Part shown: positions 46,387 to 58,500 of the stretch, one piece after another | Layout: each line of letters starts with the position of its first letter | Numbering within the stretch: the first letter of the stretch is position 1 | Assembly: GCF_932526225.1 (NCBI RefSeq) | Contig: NC_064035.1 | Span: 15,612,469 to 15,672,468 of the forward strand | Source of the DNA: Nematostella vectensis | Lineage: Eukaryota > Cnidaria > Anthozoa > Actiniaria > Edwardsiidae | Length of the DNA: 60,000 nucleotides | Reading direction: 5' to 3' | Notes under the pieces: generated by a model | Database searches by the model: none | What the model was told of the DNA's origin: nothing | What the model saw: the letters and a program-made list of their open reading frames with translations, nothing else | Position numbers and translations under genes: made by a program

Positions 46387-47799
46387 TCAATTTTTTGAGT
46401 AGGAGAAACCAGACAGATCTCGAGATGACCGAACAGTTCCTCCTGATTTGATCTTTTTCGACATGCTATCATGCTCGGAGCTTTGTGAATTTTCTGCGTC
46501 ATTTTCGTCATTCTCTCGCTTGCGTTTCTTTTCTTCCGTCTCTCCTGCATTCCCTTTCGCCTTCTCATTCCACACCTTCTTTTCCACGCTGTCGAGACCT
46601 TTCCACGTTTTCATGGCAATCTTGACGACGTCTTCGTCCGGGATATCCGGATTCTCTTCCTCGATCTGATCACGATTTTCCTCCAGCCACAGACTGAAGC
46701 CATTTTTCCTGAACAAATGTAATACAATCAGTGTCTATGCGCTTAGAAAAAAATAGAAGAGAATGTGTCATATTGGCACGCTTTTGACACCACGTAAAGA
46801 CGTGAATGACGTCACTGACACGTGCCACGTGTGAATACGCGACTAAGGCAGTCACAACAGAACTCACTTCTTGGTTTGTCGGTCAGCTTTCTCATCAGGC
46901 CTGTCTGCTTTAATTTGGTTGCCGACTTTCGATTGGAGAGTCATTTGCTTCGATTTCCTCGCCTTGGAGTTGGATTTTGGCGCTAAGATATCAGAGACAA
47001 TAGGAAGGATAAGAGGCACAAAAGAGAAAGAACAGAGTTCTTAAAATAAGGGAAAGAAGACATTTATACGACCTTGTTGAAATAGCCAAGCTTTTTTGAA
47101 CTTCTAATCCTCTTCTTGTTTCAAAATATCGTATATATACTGGAGACATCTCACGGCCAAGCAAAAAAGACATTTGGAATAAATCTTAATCAGCAGCCCC
47201 TCCCCTCCCCTTACCGTTCTTTATAAAACCCACACAATCTACTTCAAAAGCATGCAAAAGACGTTATTACAAACTATGTATATAGTCTTACATATTTTGG
47301 CTGCCTTAGTAGCTAAGGCTGTCTTCTTTTCGTCTTCCACGCTCTGGAAGAAGCTTTTCCCGCATGCACCCATGCTACGCTTGCTGGGGCTGAGGACCTT
47401 GAAGGGGTTGGGTCGGCCCTGGCTTGCACACGAGCTATAGGAGGGGGATGGGGTGGGGTGGTCCGGTTTAGGAAGGGAACGCCTCAACAGGGGATTAGGC
47501 TTGATGACTTCATCTTGCTCTGAACCCCGTCTTCTCCCTGTCATATCTCGTTCGTCATCTGAATCCTCGTGTGCTACCTCCATCTGATCTTCATCGTTGT
47601 TGACTTCACGTTGTCGAGAGCTGCCTCTTCTTACAGAAGACACAGTGTTTTGGGCTCTTCTTGGCGGCCAGTTCAACTGCTCATCATCATCACAGACCTC
47701 TTCAGCCTCCTCCTGGGCCTTTTGGAAGGCCAAGTCATTCAGCCGCTGTGCAAGGTTCATTTTTCTATTTCCTGCTGCGTATTTGATGGCAAGACTTAC
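46387..47799 (-). CDS. WDHD1: WDHD1 C-terminal exons with HMG box
   Basis: Exons: 47292-47799, 46868-46982, 46387-46708. The first opens with VSLAIKYAAGNRKMNLAQRL, then a disordered, charged segment with NPFKVLSPSKRS, which resembles the conserved NPFKV peptide of WDHD1. The last exon encodes the HMG box (GFSLWLEENRDQIEEENPDI, KTWKGLDSVEKKVWNEKAKG) and a basic tail ending GFSYSKN before TGA. The HMG box gives DNA binding in animal WDHD1 and is absent from yeast Ctf4. Confidence 0.95.
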
Positions 47800-50700
47800 C
47801 TACAGGTAGAACGTGGAAGCAACATAGTCAGTCATATTGATATCAACCCTGTTTTAGTCCCTTGCAACCCTGTTTTAGTCCCTTGCAAGTTTTCTCTAAA
47901 TTGCACTACAGGACTCAGTCACCATTGACCAATATCATCCAATACTTACAGAACGCTGATCGGGGAGCAATTCACAATACTCAGCAGCCCTGAATTCACG
48001 ATCTGTCTTGCAGGCCAGCTAGACAACAAAAAGGAGGGTTAGTGTAAATAACAAGGTGCATTATAGCTGGGGGTGGTCGCAGGGGGTGCGTGGTCAATTT
48101 TATTTACAGTACATGATAATCATGATTGCAAATCCTCATCTACTCGCTCCACCGCCACCCCAACCCTCAGAAAATCCTTGGCACACATCTGATAACTGAC
48201 CGATCAGAGAAATAAATTAAATTCATATTCCAAGCAACTTACAAATTGCTCAATTAACTTGAATACATTCAGGGTGAAGGTTATTTCTAATCTGTCGTCA
48301 TTTATCTCCTTATTAGCAATAGTGAACTCCATTATTGTAGAGTATTTTAAAGTAACAAACTTACAGCAAAAAGTCTCATTATAGTTTGGATTTGTGCTGT
48401 TCTTGCTTGCTGCTCTGCTTCTTCCTCTATATCCTCTCCTTGCTTTTGGCAGTAGGTGAAATGATTTGACAAAAGACATGATTTAAGGTAACTCTCCTGC
48501 AAAGAGAAACAATTTTGTTTATCAAACTTAGTTAAAAAACAGATTACATCATTTTTTTTTTTGGAAAAGAATCTTCTTACCTCCTTTTCACCTTTGTCGG
48601 TAGCCATCTCACACAAAGGAATCTTAAGAGGTAGAAGCACAAGAACAGGACGTGGCAGGGTTGGGGGATAACTACTCCCCCTGCAAAGAACACACCTGGT
48701 ACAAAGATGACAGTCATATGAATGTGTTCTATCCAAAGAACTTATGAAACATGCACAAAAACAAAATTTAACTGACCTGAGTTGTTGAGTTCGCTCCTCC
48801 ATACCCAAGACCCAATAGTTATCAGATTTGGACTTTAACTGCGAAATTGAGAAAACGAATAACAGTGTTATTATATAAAGAGTACAACCTAAATAACGTG
48901 CAGAGAAATACAACACAGGTACACAGTACTCCAATCTATAAATAATACAGCTGAATGCACCTGGCCCTTGGTTTCTAACACTGGTACCCATGTGTTACCA
49001 AATGAACGATTAAGCATTCTGACCACACCCATGGAGTCAGCAGTGGTAGGGGTACCTTCCTCTGAAAAACTAGAATAAAACAAAGCATTAATTAATACTA
49101 CGGCGCCTGGCAAAAAAAATTATGAAACCAAGGGCAATAATAGACTTTCAGCAGGTGACAGAAGATTTCTGTCCACCAAATAACATTACAATTAGATATA
49201 CACTATATTATACTTTTTACTATGACAGGCTATAACATATTGCCTACTAGTACTCTACGTCAACCAATCAGAATGCAGCATTGATCATATACCACTAGTG
49301 TGGCTTGACTAAATGCACATATCCAGATGAACTAGTTCTCACCCAATCCATGACAACGTTGACTTTTTGCTGATGGTGAGTCTCTGGTCGTTGACCGTCT
49401 GTCTGCCGGCTGCGAGATCCAGTACCTTCACTCCCAATGCCTGCTCATCAGGTAGTGGATTTCCAGCATGGTATGTAAGCACCAATTGGTTTAAATGACC
49501 AGACATGGCCACCACTGGACCAGGAAGGCTGAAGACCTGCCTCTGAATTCCAGTTATTGTCAGGATGCGTACCATCAGCTTGCTTGTGGCAACAGCAGCC
49601 CATGTACTACCAACAGCAATAGCCTGGGGGCCAATGTAGATTTGTTTGATATCTTCTTTCAGAACAAGTTAACAATTGTGATTACCTTAAGCACTGTATT
49701 TTTAAAAACATTGCATTCAATTAATCACCTCAATGTGTTCTCCTGGAGGCATCTCAACGGTCCATTCTTTAGAGCTGTCCCAGCTACCAAAATGCAAGCA
49801 GACCATTTTGCTGGAAATAAAAAAAAATGTCCAATGTTTGCTTGGAAAGAGCACTGACTGTCAATAATAAATCATATATGGTACTGTACTTTGTGAGGCA
49901 ATGTTTTATGATCCCCTAAAGTTAATTCATGCTTCTCTTATTTTGTAAACATATTAATGCTTGATGGAAGAGCAATGATAGTGTTCAAATCCTGACCACA
50001 TCATATCAAAGACACATAAATGATCGCCTGTGTCCAGTATTAAGGGACTTACAGGTAGGCCAGGCTAGGTAGGTAGTCCTTGATGGGTTGAAAAACCTTT
50101 TTTTTTTCGTAGCCTTAGGACCTGAATGGGAGGGTTAAGTGCTTACAAAGGCACACATCCAGGAAAGTATACCTGGGTAGGTCATCCTGTCCTTTACATG
50201 CAAGTAGAACTGCATTGGAGGACAGTGCAGCCATTGTGTGGTTAAAGTGGTTGGTTAAATGTAATGGATGATGGGTACTGGTGTCATGGAATTCAACTTC
50301 AATAGATGACAGCTCATCATCATTGTGGCATCGTATTATACCAATTGAATTCCAAACCTGCAATCAAAGTACAGTAAGCCTCTGTTAGCTCTTTCAAGCA
50401 AGCCACTCAACCTTGGAAAACCTGATACATTTAACCCTCCATAGAAAACTTACACACACAAAAAAGGAAAAACATTTTTTTAAAGGAATTGTTTTTAATG
50501 TAATGGCAGATGCAGGGGGTCCGGCCTCAACCCACCACAAAACTCTGCCTGTGTTCTTTATGTTGCCTCCCCACCTCCTCCTCCAACCCCGTGCCCCTAT
50601 TTAAACATTATTGCTAGATTCACCCTTAGTAAGATACTGCTCCATGACACTATTTTTTACTGATCTGGTTGAGATTGTCCCTACAACTTCATCTCAGTCT

Positions 50701-53700
50701 TAGCTACATAAACTATGTCAATGCTACTTTACCATAAATCGGTGCATAAGGTGAGATGGTGTTGAGCCAGGCTGGAATGCTGGTTGAAGAGTAGGTGTGA
50801 CCGGAACATGAACAACAGTAGTCTATAAGAAAAAGAAAAAAACGTTTAGTACACAGTAGCTTGGTAAATAAGAATATCTCTGTTGACATGTGTGACTTAT
50901 ATGCAGTAAATATAGCCTGTACAGTAAATATAACCTGTACAGTAAATATAGCCTGTACCTTTCTTGCAGCAGAAACTTCACTTGCTGTATCAGCATCAAT
51001 GTCTTCAGGAAAGTCTAGGGGAGCAGCTAACTGCTCTTTCAGTTTACGAATGTCTGTGTTTGAAAAATGCACAGTTCTGTTTTAATTCTGAACAAGAAGT
51101 TCATAAGCTACAAATTTAAAACAAAGGAAGAAAGGGAGCAAAAATAGACCATCGAACTGGCATTACTAAAAATCGGAACCAGCGGAACCGGCGGAACCAG
51201 TATATTTCACTAAGTTATAGGGGTAGGGATGTCATACTAGGATCACCATTTATTTCCTTTCTAATCTGCACAAAACTCAAGGTGATTAAACATTCAGTTG
51301 TGAAATGCCAAGACAACATCACTAAGCGCAAACCAGTAAGTTTTTATTGACAACGGCAACCTTGGCTAGGCTATAATTGCATAATATTTCCGGATATCCC
51401 AAGTGAGAAATCTTCAAAGTACTTTAAAATCACTTACAATTGTTTCAGATTGGATTTTAATTGTATTCATTCAGCACATGTACAGTACATATAAAGAAGT
51501 GTATAAATTATTAAGTAACAATTTCCAGCTACAATCGTGCCCTTTGCAAGTTGGCCTTACCTCTAACAGGACGCAATGAACAACGCTACTAACAAGATGA
51601 GCTTCTATATATGACAGAATGTCAAATATACATGAAATAATGTAGCACATTTGCGCTTAGTGATGTTGTCTTGGCATTTCACAACAGAGTGTTTCATTGC
51701 CTTGTGTTTTGTGCAGATTAGAAAGGGAATAAATGGTGATCCTAGTATGGCATTCCTACCCCTATAACTAAATGAAATATACTGGTTCCGCCGGTTCCTC
51801 TTTTTAGTAATGCCGCCATCAAACAGCATGAACAAGAGTTACAGCAGGCTGAGAAAGTACACATTGGATACTAGACAAATGGATAAACAACCTATTATGT
51901 CTTTAGGCAAACCTTTAAATTCATCATCTTCATCATCATCATCTGCTTCATCATCAATCCAAGCAGATTTGACCCTGAGGCGCTTTGTTGCAACCAGAGA
52001 GTCATTGTCACTGTCAACCATTGCATCATTAGCATCAATACTGGAGATCTTGTTCTGTGGTTAGTAAAAATATGAAAGATGAAAACATGGTATGGATTTA
52101 CAATACCTATAGTTAAAAATTGTGCCAATGTGTGTAAATGACGACCATACTTTTGTTAATGCAGATCCTGGAACAACATTTTCACAAACTCCAAACTGTC
52201 CCTGAAATGATCCAAACACATTAATGTCAGTAATGTACAATGCATACGCTATGTATGCTAAAACCCTGGACAAACCACATGGTTAATACGGGAAAGTACC
52301 TGATTATCAACATATGCAATCTCCCTCTTTCCACTTGGATGCCAGACAATATTGCAAAGAGGTGAACTGTTCTCTTGCTTGATACTATGATTTTAAGTTA
52401 ATGAAAATGTATGATACTATAAAAACAGTACTTCAAAGACATCACAGCATATGTTCAAATAAAGAAAACAAATGACTATCAAGAAAGATGAAGGTTTACA
52501 TACATTTCCACTGCAGACTGGGTGTTGATATTCCAGATAATGATTTGACCCTCTATACTAGCACTTGCCAGAAAATTCCCACAAGAAGACCAGGAAACCA
52601 GGGAAATAGCCTAAGGTAAGAAAGCAAAGTGGAAAAACTACACATCAGAGCCTAAAGCAATAGTCTTACAATAATGTGTAATTCAGTCATCGACGTTTTT
52701 TAAGATTTGTTTTGCAAAGTGGAAGTGGTTTGGAAAAAAATGATCTTACCTCAAAGCATTCATCACTTGACAAACAAAATTTAACTTCCCAAGAGTCTCT
52801 CTCATAAACCTGCAACAACATATATATTTATATACAGATACATATTAGACACATTTTCATGGCTGATAACTTTTTGTGTTAATACTGTATGACCCACACG
52901 TGTTACTGTACATATTATTGAACCACAGGCTACACTGCCTATGGAAATAACATTCCAAAGATGCAAGGGCATGACACTTTGCAACGATCATGGAAACAAA
53001 GCTAAAACTGTTGTTACTGCATCTAATCTAGTAGTGGTGTATGTTTTTGGTGCTGTATTGTAGTTATGAACAGTACTGTAAGGAAAAAAAAAGTTAAAAC
53101 AGAGGTAGTCAGAATAGGGTTGGTTGCCTAATTATTACCCAACATACTTAGTATCAACACAGAAAAAAGATTTATTTAGTATTTCCTTGAATTCTTATGT
53201 CTTAAAAAGTTTACTTAAGTTTACTCTACCCCATTCCCATTCCCAGACAAGGGTAGAAAGTCTGTGGTTGAATATATTACAATCTACTGCACATGTCCCA
53301 AAGCAATGTGAACATTTGATCACAAACCTTAAGCTCTTTGTCGACAGGTATAGCAAGATACTGTAGAAAAAAAATTCAAATTAATAAAAGCTATGGCATA
53401 TCAAACTTTCACAAAAGGAATTAATTATAAAAGAAAAGCAGTTTCTCTTTATATACATAAGAATATGCTTTCACCTTTCCACTCACTGACTGCCAAGCAA
53501 GCCTTTCCAGGGACTTTGAAGCACTGAAAAATCAAGTAAATGCTCTAAATTTCCATAGGGACTATAATAAATGAAAAACACCAAAGAATGTTTCCTACTT
53601 TACCTTGGGTCATTGAATTTTGGCAGTAGATTTAGTGACTTGACAACAGACTGTAACAAGATGGTTATCACCATTAACATACTGTATGTGTGTGTAGTAC

Positions 53701-54416
53701 AGAAAAAAGGACTTAAGATATCACCCCCCCCCCCCCCTACGTCTACAAATATAAAAATACCTGGTCAACCATTTTCCATATTTTCACAGACCCATCACAG
53801 CTAGATGATGCCTGAAAGAGAAACCAACAAAATGTTATCAAGAGCCATGCTAAATTTAAATTGTTCCAAACAAAACCCCTTTAAATACAGGACAACTACT
53901 GGAACAGTCTAATGTCAGGTACATGAGTCATGCCAATTTGACCTTTAAATCTAAACTCTTCCATGGTTACCATATATTCATCCTTAGGGTCCAGTGTGAC
54001 TCCCATCACAGGGGCTTCGTGTCCCTTGAAGGATTTCTGGGTGTTGTCATCTAGCGACACAACTTTGATACTGAAGTCACTACAAGGCAAATGTACATCT
54101 ATAGGTTAAGGATCACAACATAGTTATGATTAACACATCCGCATACAGCAGACATTCTACTGTTAATTCTAACAGGTTTCAAATTTCTTTATATACATGC
54201 CTTGACCCAGCAGCTAGAAGTGTTCTTGATTGGTTCAAACACATGTGATTGACAGATGCAGTAAATCTTGCAAGAATTCCATCAGGAGCGCCCTATAAAT
54301 TATTATCATCATTATCATTATCATTATTAAATCAATAATGACAGTCAAAATCATACCTCAGGGAAGGTAAAAGCTTGAACAGCAAAATCATCGGGTGCTG
54401 CAAAAATCCTTTTTCC
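46387..54416 (-). CDS. WDHD1: WD repeat and HMG-box DNA-binding protein 1 (AND-1/Ctf4), 5' end outside window
   Basis: Twenty-five exons on the - strand join in phase to 1,016 residues plus stop. They match the WDHD1 order: WD40 propeller, SepB middle domain, acidic/basic linker, C-terminal HMG box. The first readable exon (54357-54416, GKRIFAAPDDFAV) corresponds to about residue 65 of vertebrate WDHD1. The starting Met and first blade (the YGHTEGHTD region) are not between 54417 and 55570, so they must lie beyond the minisatellite, outside the window. WDHD1/Ctf4 trimers link the CMG helicase to DNA polymerase alpha at replication forks and aid cohesion. One intron (after 54201) uses a GC donor. 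The gene is convergent with the EGF-Hint gene; stop codon and neighbouring stop are 312 bp apart. Confidence 0.96.
47950..52201 (-). CDS. WDHD1: WDHD1 acidic linker and SepB domain exons
   Basis: Exons: 52151-52201, 51913-52054, 50959-51053, 50733-50822, 50173-50357, 49729-49810, 49343-49623, 48961-49069, 48777-48838, 48581-48695, 48365-48496, 47950-48018. After an acidic stretch (DDEADDDDEDDEFK) come FQPGSTPSHLMHRFMVWNS, IEVEFHDTSTHHPLHLTNHF, FSLPGPVVAMSGH, VVRMLNRSFGNTWVPV, SYPPTLPRPVLVLLPLKIP and ACKTDREFRAAEYCELL. This is the SepB/trimerisation domain that binds polymerase alpha and GINS in Ctf4. The exon at 48581-48695 uses the acceptor ending CCAG at 48696-48697; the nearer TTTGCAG at 48681 would drop the conserved CVLC stretch. 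Confidence 0.94.
50905..50958. repeat. WDHD1: 18-bp tandem array abutting a WDHD1 donor
   Basis: Exactly three 18-bp units. Read on the - strand they start at the first intron base after exon 50959-51053: GTACAGG(C/T)TATATTTACT. Each unit restates the donor's GTACAG. The exon itself is not copied. Confidence 0.9.
51158..51816. mobile_element. MITE with long terminal inverted repeats in WDHD1 intron
   Basis: A 659-bp element with inverted arms of about 190 bp (left arm starts 'tggcattactaaaaa', right arm ends 'tttttagtaatgccgc'). Both arms contain 'ggaaccggcggaaccagta' and 'ctaatctgcacaaaac'. It is flanked by 8-bp near-identical duplications CATCGAAC (51150-51157) and CATCAAAC (51817-51824). 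No transposase. The 8-bp duplication suggests a hAT-type non-autonomous element. Confidence 0.82.
52300..54416 (-). CDS. WDHD1: WDHD1 N-terminal WD40 exons
   Basis: Exons: 54357-54416, 54201-54292, 53971-54079, 53761-53811, 53604-53650, 53475-53523, 53328-53360, 52750-52809, 52504-52610, 52300-52384. Readable blades: APDGILARFTASVNHMC, SFKGHEAPVMGVTLDPKDEY, SSSCDGSVKIWKMVDQ, RLAWQSVSGKYLAIPVDK, VSWSSCGNFLASASIEG / QIIIWNI and LCNIVWHPSGKREIAYVDNQ. These match successive WD40 repeats of the WDHD1 propeller. The exon at 53328-53360 is only 33 nt. Confidence 0.94.
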
Positions 54417-55574
54417 CTGAAAGTAGAATACCAGTATCATCAGTGATAAAGAATGCTATTCTCTTTGTTTACTAGTATTGTACCAACAAGGGGAGCGGAG
54501 GACAAGGCTCCTCCCCAAAGTAATTCTGAAGGACATCTTATTTCATCCCACCAAGCCATGATTTTCTATAGTACACTATATTTTCGTAAAAAAATGGGTT
54601 GGCCATATTCATTACACAAGATACATGGTGTATGCTGTCGTGTCTCCCCCCACCCTACCGGCCCTCCCCATTTAGAGTCCACAATATGCAGTCTTGTTCA
54701 CTAAGCAGTATGGCAAATTGAATAAAACTGTTGATAATGAGACTCAAAATACTGATCACAGTCTACCCTTCTTATCATAACCTCCTGTAAACGTTTATAT
54801 GAATTCGCCTCTAACCCAGCTCAATTTTCATTTCGGGGTAACACAGTTATCAGATGGGGTTTCCCTAGATGGGAACCATGATACGTTTGTCAATTTTCTT
54901 ATTTAAACACACATCTACTAGCCATCCCTTTAGCCCATTTGCTGATGTTGTAACAATATTAGGAAAGTCAGATGGATTTTGTAATCTACAGGTAAATTGC
55001 TGCTATTATAAGCATGCCGTTTTGATTATTGCCAGTCTCTTCACAAGCAGCCAAAAGCTAACCCGGGTTGAGAGCAGTGTGGAAAACTTGCAGTTCAGCC
55101 CAAATTTTCACCAGAGTTAGGCCATTAGCTTGGGTTGACACTCAATCTAAGATCATGTAAGGATACCCTTAAAGCCTGGCTAAACTAAACTGCATGTCTC
55201 CTATTAAGCCACCCAGAGAGACATTGTAGCATGCACCAAATCTTGCAGCAGTGACAAAGAAATGTTTCTAGGATAGTTGACAACATTTTGGGTCGCACCC
55301 TACAATATTTGTTTCGCACTACATGTTTTTGGTAGTGGCTAAACTAGGAAACAATTAGGAGACATGTCACACATTACATGTCGTGCTCAACATGTTGCCT
55401 AGTTTAGCTAGGCCTTTAGGCAGCAGGATTTAGTTGTATGCAACATGACATGACATGTCTGAATTACACACTATGACCTTCAAAGTCAGACATTGTAGCA
55501 GAGTTCAAGAGAAAATATCAGCCCACTTGAGTTGTAGTGGTGTTGCGAGCAAGTCGCATATGACTAAACCATGT
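54417..55574. other. WDHD1 5' intron, unique part
   Basis: No exon could be found here that supplies the missing first WD40 blade. Short open frames on the + strand (54453-54704, 54869-55120) have no recognisable motifs. The sequence is AT-rich and ordinary, ending at the minisatellite. Confidence 0.55.
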
Positions 55575-58500
55575 TTTGTGCCTTAACCTTCACCAGGGCC
55601 GCATTACTGAGACTCTAACCTTCACCAGGACAGCATTAATGAGACTCTAACCTTCACCAGGACAGCATTAATGAGACTCTAACCTTCACCAGGGCCGCAT
55701 TACTGAGACTCTAACCTTCACCAGGACATCATTAATGAGACTCTAACCTTCACCAGGACAGCATTAATGAGACTCTAACCTTCACCAGGACAGCATTAAT
55801 GAGACTCTAACCTTCACCAGGACAGCATTAATGAGACTCTAACCTTCACCAGGACAGCATTAATGAGACTCTAACCTTCACCAGGGCCGCATTACTGAGA
55901 CTCTAACCTTCACCAGGACAGCATTACTGAGACTCTAACCTTCACCAGAACATCATTACTGAGACTCTAACCTTCACCAGGACAGCATTAATGAGACTCA
56001 AACCTTCACCAGGGCCGCATTACTGAGACTCTAACCTTTACCAGGACAGCATTAATGAGACTCTAACCTTCACCAGGACAGCATTAATGAGACTCTAACC
56101 TTCACCAGGGCCGCATTACTGAGACTCTAACCTTCACCAGGACAGCATTAATGAGACTCTAACCTTCACCAGGACAGCATTAATGAGACTCTAACCTTCA
56201 CCAGGACAGCATTAATGAGACTCTAACCTTCACCAGGGCTGCATTACTGAGACTCTAACCTTCACCAGGACAGCATTAATGAGACTCTAACCTTCACCAG
56301 GACAGCATTAATGAGACTCTAACCTTCACCAGGGCCGCATTACTGAGACTCTAACCTTCACCAGGACAGCATTAATGAGACTCTAACCTTCACCAGGACA
56401 TCATTAATGAGACTCTAACCTTCACCAGGACAGCATTAATGAGACTCTAACCTTCACCAGGACAGCATTAATGAGACTCTAACCTTCACCAGGACAGCAT
56501 TACTGAGACTCTAACCTTCACCAGGACAGCATTAATGAGACTCTAACCTTCACCAGGACAGCATTAATGAGACTCAAACCTTCACCAGGGCCGCATTACT
56601 GAGACTCTAACCTTTACCAGGACAGCATTAATGAGACTCTAACCTTCACCAGGACAGCATTAATGAGACTCTAACCTTCACCAGGGCCGCATTACTGAGA
56701 CTCTAACCTTCACCAGGACAGCATTAATGAGACTCTAACCTTCACCAGGACAGCATTAATGAGACTCTAACCTTCACCAGGACAGCATTAATGAGACTCT
56801 AACCTTCACCAGGGCTGCATTACTGAGACTCTAACCTTCACCAGGACAGCATTAATGAGACTCTAACCTTCACCAGGACAGCATTAATGAGACTCTAACC
56901 TTCACCAGGGCCGCATTACTGAGACTCTAACCTTCACCAGGACAGCATTAATGAGACTCTAACCTTCACCAGGACATCATTAATGAGACTCTAACCTTCA
57001 CCAGGACAGCATTAATGAGACTCTAACCTTCACCAGGACAGCATTAATGAGACTCTAACCTTCACCAGGACAGCATTAATGAGACTCTAACCTTCACCAG
57101 GACAGCATTAATGAGACTCTAACCTTCACCAGGACAGCATTAATGAGACTCTAACCTTCACCAGGACAGCATTAATGAGACTCTAACCTTCACCAGGGCC
57201 GCATTACTGAGACTCTAACCTTCACCAGGACAGCATTACTGAGACTCTAACCTTCACCAGGACATCATTAATGAGACTCTAACCTTCACCAGGACAGCAT
57301 TAATGAGACTCTAACCTTCACCAGGACAGCATTAATGAGACTCTTACCTTCACCAGGGCCGCATTACTGAGACTCTAACCTTCACCAGGACAGCATTAAT
57401 GAGACTCTAACCTTCACCAGGACAGCATTAATGAGACTCTAACCTTCACCAGGGCTGCATTACTGAGACTCTAACCTTCACCAGGGCCGCATTACTGAGA
57501 CTCTAACCTTCACCAGGACAGCATTAATGAGACTCTAACCTTCACCAGGGCCGCATTACTGGGACTCTAACCTTCACCAGGACAGCATTAATGAGACTCT
57601 AACCTTCACCAGGGCCGCATTAATGAGACTCTAACCTTCACCAGGGCCGCATTAATGAGACTCTAACCTTCACCAGGGCCGCATTAATGAGACTCTAACC
57701 TTCACCAGGGCTGCATTACTGAGACTCTAACCTTCACCAGGACAGCATTAATGAGACTCTAACCTTCACCAGGACAGCATTAATGAGACTCTAACCTTCA
57801 CCAGGACAGCATTAATGAGACTCTAACCTTCACCAGGACAGCATTAATGAGACTCTAACCTTCACCAGGGCCGCATTACTGAGACTCTAACCTTCACCAG
57901 GACAGCATTACTGAGACTCTAACCTTCACCAGGACATCATTAATGAGACTCTAACCTTCACCAGGACAGCATTAATGAGACTCTAACCTTCACCAGGACA
58001 GCATTAATGAGACTCTTACCTTCACCAGGGCCGCATTACTGAGACTCTAACCTTCACCAGGACAGCATTAATGAGACTCTAACCTTCACCAGGACATCAT
58101 TAATGAGACTCTAACCTTCACCAGGACAGCATTAATGAGACTCTAACCTTCACCAGGACAGCATTAATGAGACTCTAACCTTCACCAGGACAGCATTAAT
58201 GAGACTCTAACCTTCACCAGGGCCGCATTACTGAGACTCTAACCTTCACCAGGACAGCATTACTGAGACTCTAACCTTCACCAGGACATCATTACTGAGA
58301 CTCTAACCTTCACCAGGACAGCATTAATGAGACTCAAACCTTCACCAGGGCCGCATTACTGAGACTCTAACCTTTACCAGGACAGCATTAATGAGACTCT
58401 AACCTTCACCAGGACAGCATTAATGAGACTCTAACCTTCACCAGGGCCGCATTACTGAGACTCTAACCTTCACCAGGACAGCATTAATGAGACTCTAACC

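Noticed and set aside
48681-48687. TTTGCAG as the acceptor of the WDHD1 exon 48581-48695
   Set aside because: The phase would fit only with loss of the conserved RCVLCRG stretch; the CCAG acceptor at 48696 gives the full family sequence.
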